From assembly GCA_029975165.1 (NCBI GenBank), contig JARKPR010000018.1, positions 1-39,405 of the forward strand: a DNA stretch of 39,405 bases, given 5' to 3'. Of the stretch, positions 16,922 to 24,514 are shown one piece after another (position 1 is the stretch's first letter; every line of letters starts with the position of its first letter). Under the pieces are notes generated by a model. It was not told the DNA's origin. It ran no database searches and saw only the letters and a program-made list of their open reading frames with translations. The stretch is from Selenomonadales bacterium (GTDB taxonomy: Bacteria; Bacillota; Negativicutes; Sporomusales; UBA7701). The translations under genes were made by a program, and so were the position numbers.

Positions 16922-17881
16922 GTGAAAAAATATCTGGACAGTATCAAGCACTCCCGCACGATTTACAGCTTCGTCGGCTTGATGATTATGGTCGTGATAT
17001 CTTCGCTCACAGTCAATAAGTTCATGACCTTCGACAACGTCATCACGATTTTCAGGCAAGCCAGTACCCTGTTCATCCTCAGCGCGGGCCTCACGGCGAC
17101 CATTCTCATGGCCGAGATCGATCTTTCCGTCGGAGCCGCCTCGGGCTTTATCGGCTGCGTGTCCGCCCAGTTCCTTAAGGCGGATTTGCCGGTGCCGATG
17201 GTCTTCCTGCTGGGGATGGCCTTGGGCGCGTTGGTGGGCATGCTTAACGGCTTTCTCGTCGGCACGGTCAAAATGCCGTCGTTTATCGCTACATACGGCG
17301 TCAGCTGGGTTCTGGCGGGCCTGTCGGTCATCGTGATGAACGGGGCGGTTATCTTCGGCCTGCCCGAAGGTTTTACCTGGTTCGGCACCGGGTATGTCGG
17401 GCCGATCCCGGTGATCGTCATCATCGCTTGCATTATCGTGGCGCTGGTGTATTTCCTGTTGCATAGAACGACGTTCGGCCGCGATATCTATTCGTTCGGG
17501 TTTAATCCCGACGCGGCTTTGTATTCGGCTGTGCCGGTAAATAGGACGCTGTACGCGGCGTTCATCCTTTCGGGCATCACGGCGGGCATCGGCGGCCTGC
17601 TGATGATGGCCCGGCTCAACGCGGCCGACGCCACGATGGGCGACGCCTACGGCATGCAGACGATCGCCGCCGTCGTGATCGGCGGCACGTCGCTGCTCGG
17701 CGGCGAGGGCGGGATAGTCGGCACGATTATCGGCGCCTTGCTGCTGACGATTGTCGTCAACGTAATGAACTTGCTGGGGATTTCCTCCTTTGCCCAACCG
17801 ATGGTTGTCGGCCTGCTGATTCTGGCCGTGGTCATGTTCGACACCTATACGCGGGCGATGCAGGAGAAGTTGATTGAATAA
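16922..17881 (+). CDS. Sugar ABC transporter permease 2 (CUT2)
   Basis: A 319-residue RbsC-like permease (MAEIDLSVGAASGFIG, NGFLVGTVKMPSFIATYG, AAVVIGGTSLLGGEGGIVGT). The GTG at 16922 is chosen because GGGGAGG at 16907-16913 is 8 bp upstream; an earlier GTG at 16913 overlaps that site. Two different permeases, as here, are common in CUT2 systems with a single ATPase. The next gene follows after 47 bp. Confidence 0.92.
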   Translation: MKKYLDSIKHSRTIYSFVGLMIMVVISSLTVNKFMTFDNVITIFRQASTLFILSAGLTATILMAEIDLSVGAASGFIGCVSAQFLKADLPVPMVFLLGMALGALVGMLNGFLVGTVKMPSFIATYGVSWVLAGLSVIVMNGAVIFGLPEGFTWFGTGYVGPIPVIVIIACIIVALVYFLLHRTTFGRDIYSFGFNPDAALYSAVPVNRTLYAAFILSGITAGIGGLLMMARLNAADATMGDAYGMQTIAAVVIGGTSLLGGEGGIVGTIIGALLLTIVVNVMNLLGISSFAQPMVVGLLILAVVMFDTYTRAMQEKLIE

Positions 17882-17928
17882 AGGCGAAGTGGAAGCAATT
17901 ATAGTCATTCAGAATGGAGGAATTGTTT

Positions 17929-18732
17929 ATGAAGAACTTGACGGTAAGGCCTATCAACACGGGTTATGTGCCCACATATCCGCTTCAGTATCATTACCAC
18001 CACTCCTGCGCGCCTTATCTCAAAAACGTGCCGACCGAAAAGGTGCCGCTGCCGGTGTTCACCTTCCTGGTCGAGGGCGGCGACCAGCTGCTGCTGGTCG
18101 ATACGGGGATGTCATGGACGGAAAGGGCCAACGATTATCACCATCCCGGCTCCTGGCAGGATCCCGGCATGGCTATCCACGAGCAGCTCGCCAAGATCGG
18201 CTACAAGCCCGAGGATATCGATATCGTGGTCTTTACCCATCTGCATTGGGACCACATGTTCTACATGGAGAAATTCACGAAGGCTACCTTGATCGCCCAC
18301 GAACGGGAGTGGGCGTTCGCCAACGATCCGATCCCCCTGTATTACAAGTCTTACGAGCATCCCGCCCTCGGCATCACGCGGCCTTTCGAGGGGCTGACGT
18401 TCAAGACGGTGAAGGGCGAGACGGAGATCATGCCCGGCGTAAGGGTGTTCGAGTCGTTCGGGCATTCCCCCGGCCATATGTCGGTGGAGGTCGACACGAA
18501 GGACGGCAGCTATATCTGCGCCGGCGATTCGATCTTCGTCAAGGGCAATCTCAACGAGATTCCGGAGCTGCATTACAATATCACCCCGCCGGGGCGGTTC
18601 TACAATATCGTCGAGTCCTGGAAGAGCATCGAGTACCAGAAGGCGCGCGCCAAAGACCCCAGCTTCCTGTTGCTCTGCCATGACAAGGAGCTGGAGGAAC
18701 GGATCAAGACAACGCCGATTTTCGGCAAATAA
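17929..18732 (+). CDS. MBL-fold hydrolase, N-acyl-homoserine-lactonase family
   Basis: A 267-residue metallo-beta-lactamase-fold protein with the dinuclear metal motif HLHWDH at residues 104-109, SFGHSPGHMS later, and a C-terminal LLLCHD. The AttM/AhlB-like family hydrolyses lactones. ATG 17929 has GGAGG 9 bp upstream; the in-frame ATG at 17914 lies before it. In this operon the most sensible job is opening a sugar lactone taken up by the ABC transporter or made from it, rather than quorum quenching; this is inferred from context. It is related in fold but not closely similar to the MBL protein at 2815. Confidence 0.85.
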   Translation: MKNLTVRPINTGYVPTYPLQYHYHHSCAPYLKNVPTEKVPLPVFTFLVEGGDQLLLVDTGMSWTERANDYHHPGSWQDPGMAIHEQLAKIGYKPEDIDIVVFTHLHWDHMFYMEKFTKATLIAHEREWAFANDPIPLYYKSYEHPALGITRPFEGLTFKTVKGETEIMPGVRVFESFGHSPGHMSVEVDTKDGSYICAGDSIFVKGNLNEIPELHYNITPPGRFYNIVESWKSIEYQKARAKDPSFLLLCHDKELEERIKTTPIFGK

Positions 18733-18754
18733 CCGGCCAAGGCCGGCTCCTGCA

Positions 18755-18788
18755 GAGCCACACCTTTCCGTTGCGCGGGGTGTGGCTC
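18755..18788 (+). terminator. Intercistronic hairpin
   Basis: GAGCCACACC (18755-18764) and GGTGTGGCTC (18779-18788) form a perfect 10-bp stem; a second small palindrome CCGGCC/GGCCGG (18733-18746) precedes it. There is no T-run, so it is more likely an mRNA-processing or stabilising element inside the operon than a full terminator. Confidence 0.45.
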
Positions 18789-18835
18789 CGTGGCACGGAG
18801 ACGCGCGAGAGGAAGAGCCCGGAGGAGCCTGACTT

Positions 18836-20083
18836 ATGAAGACTGTTGCCATAATCGCCAGTTGCGATTCGAAGCTCCAAGAGGTTAGGCATGTTAAGAA
18901 ATTTATCGAAAGTACCGGCCAGCGGGTGCTGGTGATCGATATCAGCATCGGGCCCCGCCAGGTCGACGCGGGCGATATTCGCCGCGAGGAGGTCATCGCC
19001 GCTGCCGGCCGGCAATGGCAGGACGTAAGGGACCTGAGCAAGGGCGAGCTGATGGCGATCGTCGCCGAAGGGGCCGAAAAGCTGGTTCCCACGTTGTACG
19101 CGCAGGGGAAATTCGACGCCGTATTCGCTATGGGCGGCGTGCAGAATACGACGGTGGCCGTAGGCGCCATGAAGAGGCTGCCCATCGGCGTCCCCAAGGT
19201 GGTACTGTCGACCGTGGCCAGCGGCAACAGGACCTTCGAGCCGCTGGTCGGCACGAAGGATATTGTCGTCATGCCTTCGGTGGCCGATATTTCCGGGGTC
19301 AATACCGTGACGAGAACGGTGATGGAGAACGCCGCCGCGTGCGTGGTCGGCATGGTCAGCTATGCCGGCCGGCCACTGGGCGCCAGCGGCCGGCTGGTCG
19401 TCGGCACGACCCTCATGGGGGTGACGAACGACGGCGTATGCAGCGCCATCGACCACCTTGTCGCCAAAGGGATCGAGACTATCGGCTTCCATTCGACCGG
19501 TGTCGGCGGCCGGGCGATGGAAGAGCTTGTCGCCGGGGGCGTCGTCACCGCGGTGATGGATCTGACCATTCACGAGATCACGTCCGAGTATTTCGGCGGC
19601 GGCTTCTCCTACGGGGCGCTGAACAGGCTGACCGCGCTGTGCGAGGCGGGCATCCCCCTGCTGGTGTCGCCGGGCGGCCTGGATTTCGTCGATTACCCGC
19701 TCGACAATCTGCCGGCGGATATCGATAAACGCAAGTATATCCGCCATAACGCCCAGCTTGCCCATATCAAGATTCTTCGGGAGGAAGCCCCGGACGTGGC
19801 CCGGATCGTCGCTGAGCGGCTCAACAGGAGCGTCGGCGAGGTTACGCTGCTTATCCCCACGAACGGCTTCCGGAAGAATACCCGGCCGGGCGAGCCGCTG
19901 TACGACAAGGAGGTCGACGACGCCATCGTCGCCACTCTCCTGGCGAATATCACCACTGACAGGGTAATCGTCAAATACGTCGACGCCAACCTCAACGAGG
20001 AAGCGTTCGGCGTGGCGGCCGCGGAGGAGATGATCGCCATCCTCAAACGCCGCGGGAAACTGGACGCCAACTTCGGAAGGTGA
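18836..20083 (+). CDS. Tm-1-like ATP-binding domain protein (UPF0261)
   Basis: A 415-residue protein of the UPF0261/Tm-1 N-terminal family, named after the ATP-binding half of the tomato Tm-1 resistance protein. Visible family motifs are VAIIASCDSK at the N-terminus, FAMGGVQNTTVAVGAMKRLP, STVASGNRTFEPLVGTKDI and the C-terminal NTRPGEPLYDKEVDDAI. Plant Tm-1 carries a second TIM-barrel domain, and bacterial members often have that domain as the neighbouring gene; here it is absent and the next gene, 6 bp away, is a RuBisCO-like protein. The biochemical function of the family is not settled. Because the pathway needs a phosphorylated substrate and no other kinase is seen, a role in ATP-dependent activation of the substrate is an attractive but unproven idea. 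Confidence 0.88.
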   Translation: MKTVAIIASCDSKLQEVRHVKKFIESTGQRVLVIDISIGPRQVDAGDIRREEVIAAAGRQWQDVRDLSKGELMAIVAEGAEKLVPTLYAQGKFDAVFAMGGVQNTTVAVGAMKRLPIGVPKVVLSTVASGNRTFEPLVGTKDIVVMPSVADISGVNTVTRTVMENAAACVVGMVSYAGRPLGASGRLVVGTTLMGVTNDGVCSAIDHLVAKGIETIGFHSTGVGGRAMEELVAGGVVTAVMDLTIHEITSEYFGGGFSYGALNRLTALCEAGIPLLVSPGGLDFVDYPLDNLPADIDKRKYIRHNAQLAHIKILREEAPDVARIVAERLNRSVGEVTLLIPTNGFRKNTRPGEPLYDKEVDDAIVATLLANITTDRVIVKYVDANLNEEAFGVAAAEEMIAILKRRGKLDANFGR

Positions 20084-20089
20084 CGTGAA

Positions 20090-21343
20090 ATGTTGGATTA
20101 CTTCGATTATCCTTACAGCCGTCCGGAACAGCTGGCCGGGGACTATATAGTCGCTACCTATCTCGTTTACGGCACGGATTGCGGCAACGTGCTGAAAAAA
20201 GCGGGCAATTTCGCTGTCGGCCAGACGGTCGGCACGTGGATAAAGATTCCCGGCGTGACGCCGGAAATGGTGGAGAGCTACCAGGCCCGGATACTGTCGC
20301 TGCAGCTGGTTCCGGCCGGCGAAGAGCAGGTGGCCGTCGTGCGGCTGGCTTTCCCGCTGGCCAATCTCGCCGGCAATTTCGCCATGATGTTTACGGCCCT
20401 AATGGGCAACGACGTGTCGACGGCCCTGCGGACGAAGCTCGTCGACCTCGAACTGGCCGGCAACGCCGCCGCGGCCTTCAAGGGCCCGGCGCAGTCGATG
20501 GACGACCTGCGCGGACTCACGGGCGTATACGGCCGGCCGCTCATCCTCAATATGATCAAGCCCTGCACCGGCTTTTCGCCGGCGGACGGGGCCAAGCTTT
20601 TTTACCAGGCGGCCCTCGGCGGCGTCGACCTCATCAAGGACGACGAGCTGTTGGGCAACACCGGCTACAATCAGGTCGCCGACCGCGTGACCGAGTATAC
20701 CAAGGCGGCGAAAGAGGCGGCGGAGAGCACCGGCAAGGAAACGATCTATTTCGTCAATATAACCGACCGGCCGGCGCGGATGAGGGATAACGCCAAGGCG
20801 GCCATCGCGGCGGGAGCGAAGGGCTGCCTGGTCAACTTCGTGTTCGCCGGCATGGACGCGCTGGCGGAGATTTGCGAGGAGTTCGGCGACAGGATGTTTA
20901 TCATGGCCCATTACGCCGGCGTGGGCGCGATGAACTGGCAGCGGGGCGGCATCGCCAACCCGGTTTATATCGGCCTGATCCCGCGGCTGGCGGGCGCGCA
21001 TGCCGTCATGACGATGTTCGTCGGCGAGAACAACGCCGCGGACAGATACGATTTTTTGAAGACTGTGCAGGCCCAGCGGCTGCCGCTGCAAAACATCGGG
21101 CCGGTGGTGACGACGGTCGGCGGCGGGGTGACGCCGCTCAACCTGGCGTCGATATACCACGATCTCGGCAAAGACGCCATCCTCGGCGTCGGGGGCGCCA
21201 TTCAGGGCCATCCCGGCGGCGCGGCCTGCGGCGCCAAAGCGACCATGAGCGCGGTGAAGGCGGCGGTCGCCGGCATATCGCTCGACGAGGCGGCCGAAAG
21301 CTGCGAGCATCTGCAAGCGGCGATCGACTGCTGGCGCAAGTGA
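20090..21343 (+). CDS. RuBisCO-like protein, probable oxo-acid phosphate decarboxylase
   Basis: A 417-residue RuBisCO large-subunit-like protein. The TIM-barrel active site keeps the first lysine (Lys157 in MIKPCTG, equivalent to RuBisCO Lys175), the carbamylated lysine and Mg ligands (Lys183, Asp185, Glu186 in IKDDE), the phosphate-binding loops VGGGV (343-347) and GVGGAIQG (366-373), and His304. Lys177 is Cys159, and the loop-6 lysine (Lys334) is Glu313, so it cannot be a true RuBisCO. MtnW enolase activity is unlikely because no methionine-salvage gene is nearby. With a TIM-type and an RpiB-type isomerase downstream, the best match is the 3-oxo-isoapionate 4-phosphate decarboxylase group (OiaX-like), which yields L-erythrulose 1-phosphate. 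The exact substrate here is inferred. Confidence 0.85.
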   Translation: MLDYFDYPYSRPEQLAGDYIVATYLVYGTDCGNVLKKAGNFAVGQTVGTWIKIPGVTPEMVESYQARILSLQLVPAGEEQVAVVRLAFPLANLAGNFAMMFTALMGNDVSTALRTKLVDLELAGNAAAAFKGPAQSMDDLRGLTGVYGRPLILNMIKPCTGFSPADGAKLFYQAALGGVDLIKDDELLGNTGYNQVADRVTEYTKAAKEAAESTGKETIYFVNITDRPARMRDNAKAAIAAGAKGCLVNFVFAGMDALAEICEEFGDRMFIMAHYAGVGAMNWQRGGIANPVYIGLIPRLAGAHAVMTMFVGENNAADRYDFLKTVQAQRLPLQNIGPVVTTVGGGVTPLNLASIYHDLGKDAILGVGGAIQGHPGGAACGAKATMSAVKAAVAGISLDEAAESCEHLQAAIDCWRK

Positions 21344-21374
21344 AGCGCAGTGACTCAGAAGGGAGAAGAGAAGG

Positions 21375-21839
21375 ATGAAGGCGAATACCATCGTGTTGGG
21401 GTGCGACAACGCTGCCGTTGACATGAAGAATATGGTGGCGAAGTTTCTCGAAAGCAAGGGGATTACCGTCGAGGACGTCGGCGTGGCCGACGCCGGCGAC
21501 GGGACTTTTTACCCCCTGGTGGCCCAAAAGGCGTGCGAGAGGATAATCGCCAGCGGCTATGCCAAGGACGGCATCCTGATCTGCGGCACCGGCATCGGTA
21601 TGGCGATGACCGCCAACAAGTTCAAGGGCATCAGGGCCGCCGTGTGCCACGACAATTTCTCGGCCGAGCGGTCGCGCCTGAGCAACGACGGCAATGTGCT
21701 GTGCATGGGGGCGCGGGTGATCGGCCCCGAGCTGGCCAAGAAGATCGTGGCCGAGTGGATCAGCCTGTCGTTCGTGGACGGCAGCTCGACGCCCAAGGTG
21801 GCGGCCATGAAAGGCATCGACGAACAGAATATGAAATAA
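21375..21839 (+). CDS. RpiB/LacAB-family sugar-phosphate isomerase
   Basis: A 154-residue RpiB-type isomerase with the active-site Cys70 in ICGTGIGMAMTANK, Asp11 in GCDNAAVD, and CHDNFSAERSRLSNDGNVLCMG. The family interconverts aldose and ketose phosphates. Beside a TIM homologue it resembles EryI/DerI, the D-erythrulose 4-phosphate isomerase that forms D-erythrose 4-phosphate, more than a housekeeping ribose-5-phosphate isomerase. An AGAAGGGAGAAG site precedes the ATG. The gene is 14 bp before the TIM homologue, so the two isomerases are probably made together. Confidence 0.87.
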   Translation: MKANTIVLGCDNAAVDMKNMVAKFLESKGITVEDVGVADAGDGTFYPLVAQKACERIIASGYAKDGILICGTGIGMAMTANKFKGIRAAVCHDNFSAERSRLSNDGNVLCMGARVIGPELAKKIVAEWISLSFVDGSSTPKVAAMKGIDEQNMK

Positions 21840-21853
21840 TCGGGGCGAGAGCG

Positions 21854-22642
21854 ATGCGAAAATTAGCCAAGCTTTATATCGGCACCAATACGAAGATGTA
21901 CAAAACCGTGGCCGACACGGTCGCGTTCCTGACCGAGCTCGGCCGGCTGACGGCCGATATCGACCGCCAGGCGTTCGAGCTGTTCGTGATCCCGTCGTTC
22001 ACCGCGCTGGAGAGCGCCCGCAAATGCGTGCCGCCGGCGCTGGTCAAGATCGGCGCCCAGAACATGCACTGGGAGGACGAGGGCCAGTTCACAGGGGAAA
22101 TTTCGCCGCCGATGCTCAAGGAGCTCGGCGTCGAAATCGTCGAGATCGGCCACTCCGAGCGGCGCCACGTATTCGGCGAGAGCGACGCCGACGAGAACAA
22201 AAAGGTGCTGGCCGCCCTGAAGCACGGTTTTACCCCCCTGCTGTGCGTCGGCGAAACGCTGGCGCAGAAAGAGCTCGGCATCAGCGACGAGAGCTTGAGC
22301 ATTCAACTGAAAATTGGTTTGAGCGGCGTTGCCAGGGAGGATGCCCGCAAGCTTTGGGTCGCCTACGAGCCGGTCTGGGCCATCGGCGTGAACGGCATCC
22401 CGGCTTCCGCCGGCTACGCCGCCGAAAAACAGTGGGTAATCAAAAGGGTGCTCGGCGACATATTCGGCGACGCCGGCCGGGAGATACCCGTTTTTTACGG
22501 CGGGAGCGTGAATCCCGGCAACGCCGCGGAGCTTATCGCCCAGCCCTACATCGACGGCCTGTTCATCGGTCGCAGCGCCTGGAACGCCTGCGCCTTCAAC
22601 GAGCTGATCAGGAAGGTCGTCCCCGTTTTCGCGGGCAAGTGA
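21854..22642 (+). CDS. Triose-phosphate-isomerase homologue, probable L-erythrulose-1-phosphate isomerase
   Basis: A 262-residue TIM-fold isomerase. The catalytic set is intact: Asn12 and Lys14 (GTNTKMYK), His100 (IGHSERR), Glu172 (AYEPVWAIG) and the phosphate loop YGGSVN (215-220). It departs from housekeeping TIM in the first loop, NTKMY instead of NWKMN, and in loop 6, VNGIPASAG instead of TGKTAT. Such differences mark the EryH/LerI branch, which converts L-erythrulose 1-phosphate to D-erythrulose 4-phosphate. The adjacent RpiB-type gene supplies the next step. A glycolytic TIM role is therefore unlikely. Confidence 0.85.
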   Translation: MRKLAKLYIGTNTKMYKTVADTVAFLTELGRLTADIDRQAFELFVIPSFTALESARKCVPPALVKIGAQNMHWEDEGQFTGEISPPMLKELGVEIVEIGHSERRHVFGESDADENKKVLAALKHGFTPLLCVGETLAQKELGISDESLSIQLKIGLSGVAREDARKLWVAYEPVWAIGVNGIPASAGYAAEKQWVIKRVLGDIFGDAGREIPVFYGGSVNPGNAAELIAQPYIDGLFIGRSAWNACAFNELIRKVVPVFAGK

Positions 22643-22695
22643 TAGTGCCGCCGACCGGTCTGTGGCAAGAGAATTTCTGACAGGAGCTGACGCAT

Positions 22696-23298
22696 ATGAC
22701 CGATATCGATAGGATCAAGGACGAGATGATACTGGCCGCCTCGCGGGCTTATACGCGGGGCATTCAGACCGGCAACGGCGGCAATTTCAGCGCCCGCGTC
22801 CCCGGCAAGGACCTGATGGTTCTCAAATCCAGCGGCGGCTCGTTCATGGATGCCACCCGCGACAATCTGCTGATTACCGATTTTGCTGGCAAGCTCGTCG
22901 AGGGCAACGGCAAGCCCACGCGTGAAGCGCTGCTCCACGGCTTTATCTATCAGGCCGCGCCGCAGGTGAACGGCGTCATGCACTGCCATTCCCCCTGGGC
23001 GATCGCCTGGGCCGCCACGGGGCAAGACCTCGACAAGGTCACCTACCACCAGGAGCTCAAGTTCGGCTGCCCGATCGCCGTCATCGATGTAAAGTCGCCG
23101 GTCGTCAGGGCCGAGGACTTTCCGCTGATCGAGGCGTTGTTAAAGAAGTATCCGCAGCTCCCCGGGTTCGTGCTGGCCGATCACGGGGTGGTCGCCGTGG
23201 GCGACAATATAGTCAATGCGGAGCACAACGCGGAATTGATCGAGGAGACTGCGCAGGTGGCCTTTTTGAAAGCGCTGGCCGCCAAGCTGGCGATATGA
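22696..23298 (+). CDS. Class II aldolase/adducin-family protein
   Basis: A 200-residue member of the class II aldolase family (fuculose-phosphate aldolase, ribulose-phosphate epimerase, OtnC-type decarboxylase). Zinc ligands are visible as His96 and His98 in HCHSPWA and His163 in ADHGVVAVG; the catalytic Glu is probably Glu77 in PTREALLH. GNGGNFSAR matches the family phosphate loop. The reaction could be aldol cleavage, epimerisation or decarboxylation, and the sequence alone does not decide. Next to a RuBisCO-like protein and tetrose-phosphate isomerases, a four- or five-carbon phosphate substrate is likely. GAGCTGACGCAT precedes the ATG. Confidence 0.87.
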   Translation: MTDIDRIKDEMILAASRAYTRGIQTGNGGNFSARVPGKDLMVLKSSGGSFMDATRDNLLITDFAGKLVEGNGKPTREALLHGFIYQAAPQVNGVMHCHSPWAIAWAATGQDLDKVTYHQELKFGCPIAVIDVKSPVVRAEDFPLIEALLKKYPQLPGFVLADHGVVAVGDNIVNAEHNAELIEETAQVAFLKALAAKLAI

Positions 23299-23391
23299 CG
23301 CCTGATGTGGTAAAATCTGTTTAATGATAGAACACAGAACTGAAACGGTAATATTTATGTGTTTGACTTGCGCAAGGAGGGCAGAGAAACA

Positions 23392-24156
23392 ATGCTGATA
23401 GAAGGATCGCACGGTTCGGGAAAGATCAAATCGAAGCGGATGCCCGAGCTTGTGATGGAGCAGCTTATGGACTGGCTGATGGACGGCACCATTTCCATGG
23501 GCGACAGGCTGAATGCCGAGGATCTCGCGGCCAGGATGGGCGTGAGCAGGATGCCGGTGCGCGAAGCCCTGAAGTCCATGGAAAAGTCGGGCATCGTCGA
23601 ATCCATTCCGTATGTGGGCGCCAGGGTCGTCGACCTTTCCATGCCCGATGTCGCGCAGATATATATCATAAGACAGGCGCTCGAACCCTTGGCGGCTTAT
23701 TATGCGTGCCAGAATATCACCGATAAAAAGATCGAAATCATCGAGGAAATCAACGAAAAGCTCGCCGATGTGCTCGACCAGCCGCAGCCCGACGGCAAGA
23801 ACATCTTTTTGCTCAACCGGGAGTTCCATTTCGCGATTTATAATGTGAGCGGGATGAAGCATCTGGTGGATACGATCGCCGTGCTGTGGTACAAACTCGC
23901 GTTCTTCAAGCTTATTTACGGGCGGAAGTATGTCAAGGACAAGAGCAGCGCCGGGCGGAAGATCGCGGAGCACCGCAATTTTATCGCCCTGCTCAAGAAC
24001 CGGGATTGCGACGGCGTGAGAGACGCCATCGAAAAGACGCTGAACAGGCGGCTGGAGAAGATCCAAAATGCCGAGGACCAAGACCCCGACATCATCACAT
24101 CGGATCATCCCCCGGCGTCCTGGTACGCCAAAAGGAATCCGGGCAGGCTGTCGTAG
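23392..24156 (+). CDS. GntR-family (FCD domain) transcriptional regulator
   Basis: A 254-residue regulator. Residues about 17-80 are the GntR winged helix (LNAEDLAARMGVSRMPVREA), followed by an all-helical FCD ligand-binding domain (LNREFHFAIYNVSG ... EHRNFIALLKNRD) with His residues that usually bind a metal. ATG 23392 is chosen from the AAGGAGGGCAG site 9-15 bp upstream. It is the last gene of the ABC/RuBisCO-like operon and is the natural candidate to bind the tandem operator at 12907-12948; a sugar acid or sugar phosphate would be the inducer. Confidence 0.9.
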   Translation: MLIEGSHGSGKIKSKRMPELVMEQLMDWLMDGTISMGDRLNAEDLAARMGVSRMPVREALKSMEKSGIVESIPYVGARVVDLSMPDVAQIYIIRQALEPLAAYYACQNITDKKIEIIEEINEKLADVLDQPQPDGKNIFLLNREFHFAIYNVSGMKHLVDTIAVLWYKLAFFKLIYGRKYVKDKSSAGRKIAEHRNFIALLKNRDCDGVRDAIEKTLNRRLEKIQNAEDQDPDIITSDHPPASWYAKRNPGRLS

Positions 24157-24341
24157 ACGGGGTGCAAAAACGGCCCGGCAGCAAGGCCTATTGCCGAATC
24201 CATGTGTTTGTGCAGGGGCCGACATGCTTATGGAGCCGGATAACGGCCGGATAGGCGCCAGGGTGGGCGATCCTCGGCAAATGGTGTGTGCCTGAGCGGC
24301 AGTAGGCTTCTGCCCCGGGGGTTGTCGCGGCCTGAATTCGC

Positions 24342-24376
24342 AAAGGGTAGTCGAGATTTTATCGGCTACCCTTTTT
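24342..24376 (+). terminator. Terminator of the ABC/RuBisCO-like operon
   Basis: AAAGGGTAG (24342-24350) pairs with CTACCCTTT (24366-24374) around a 15-nt loop, and TTC follows the arm. The 24157-24514 stretch otherwise holds no gene: the frames I see there are short and lack ribosome sites, and no structured RNA is recognisable. Confidence 0.75.
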
Positions 24377-24514
24377 CATGCGCGCCAGGATATTGCCGCA
24401 CCGTTTGACAAAATCTCACTGCGGCGGAAGGAGATGGCCGGACGGGTGCGGTATATAGTCATTATTTGCCGTGCGGGCCGAAGGGCCATGACGGCGGTCG
24501 GCCGGAGGTGCAGG

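Noticed and set aside
20090-21343. True RuBisCO large subunit for CO2 fixation
   Set aside because: The loop-6 lysine is Glu313 and Lys177 is Cys159, and there is no phosphoribulokinase or small subunit nearby.
21375-22642. Housekeeping ribose-5-phosphate and triose-phosphate isomerases
   Set aside because: They sit inside a catabolic operon with an RLP and the TIM homologue has divergent loops, so a pathway-specific tetrose-phosphate role is more likely.
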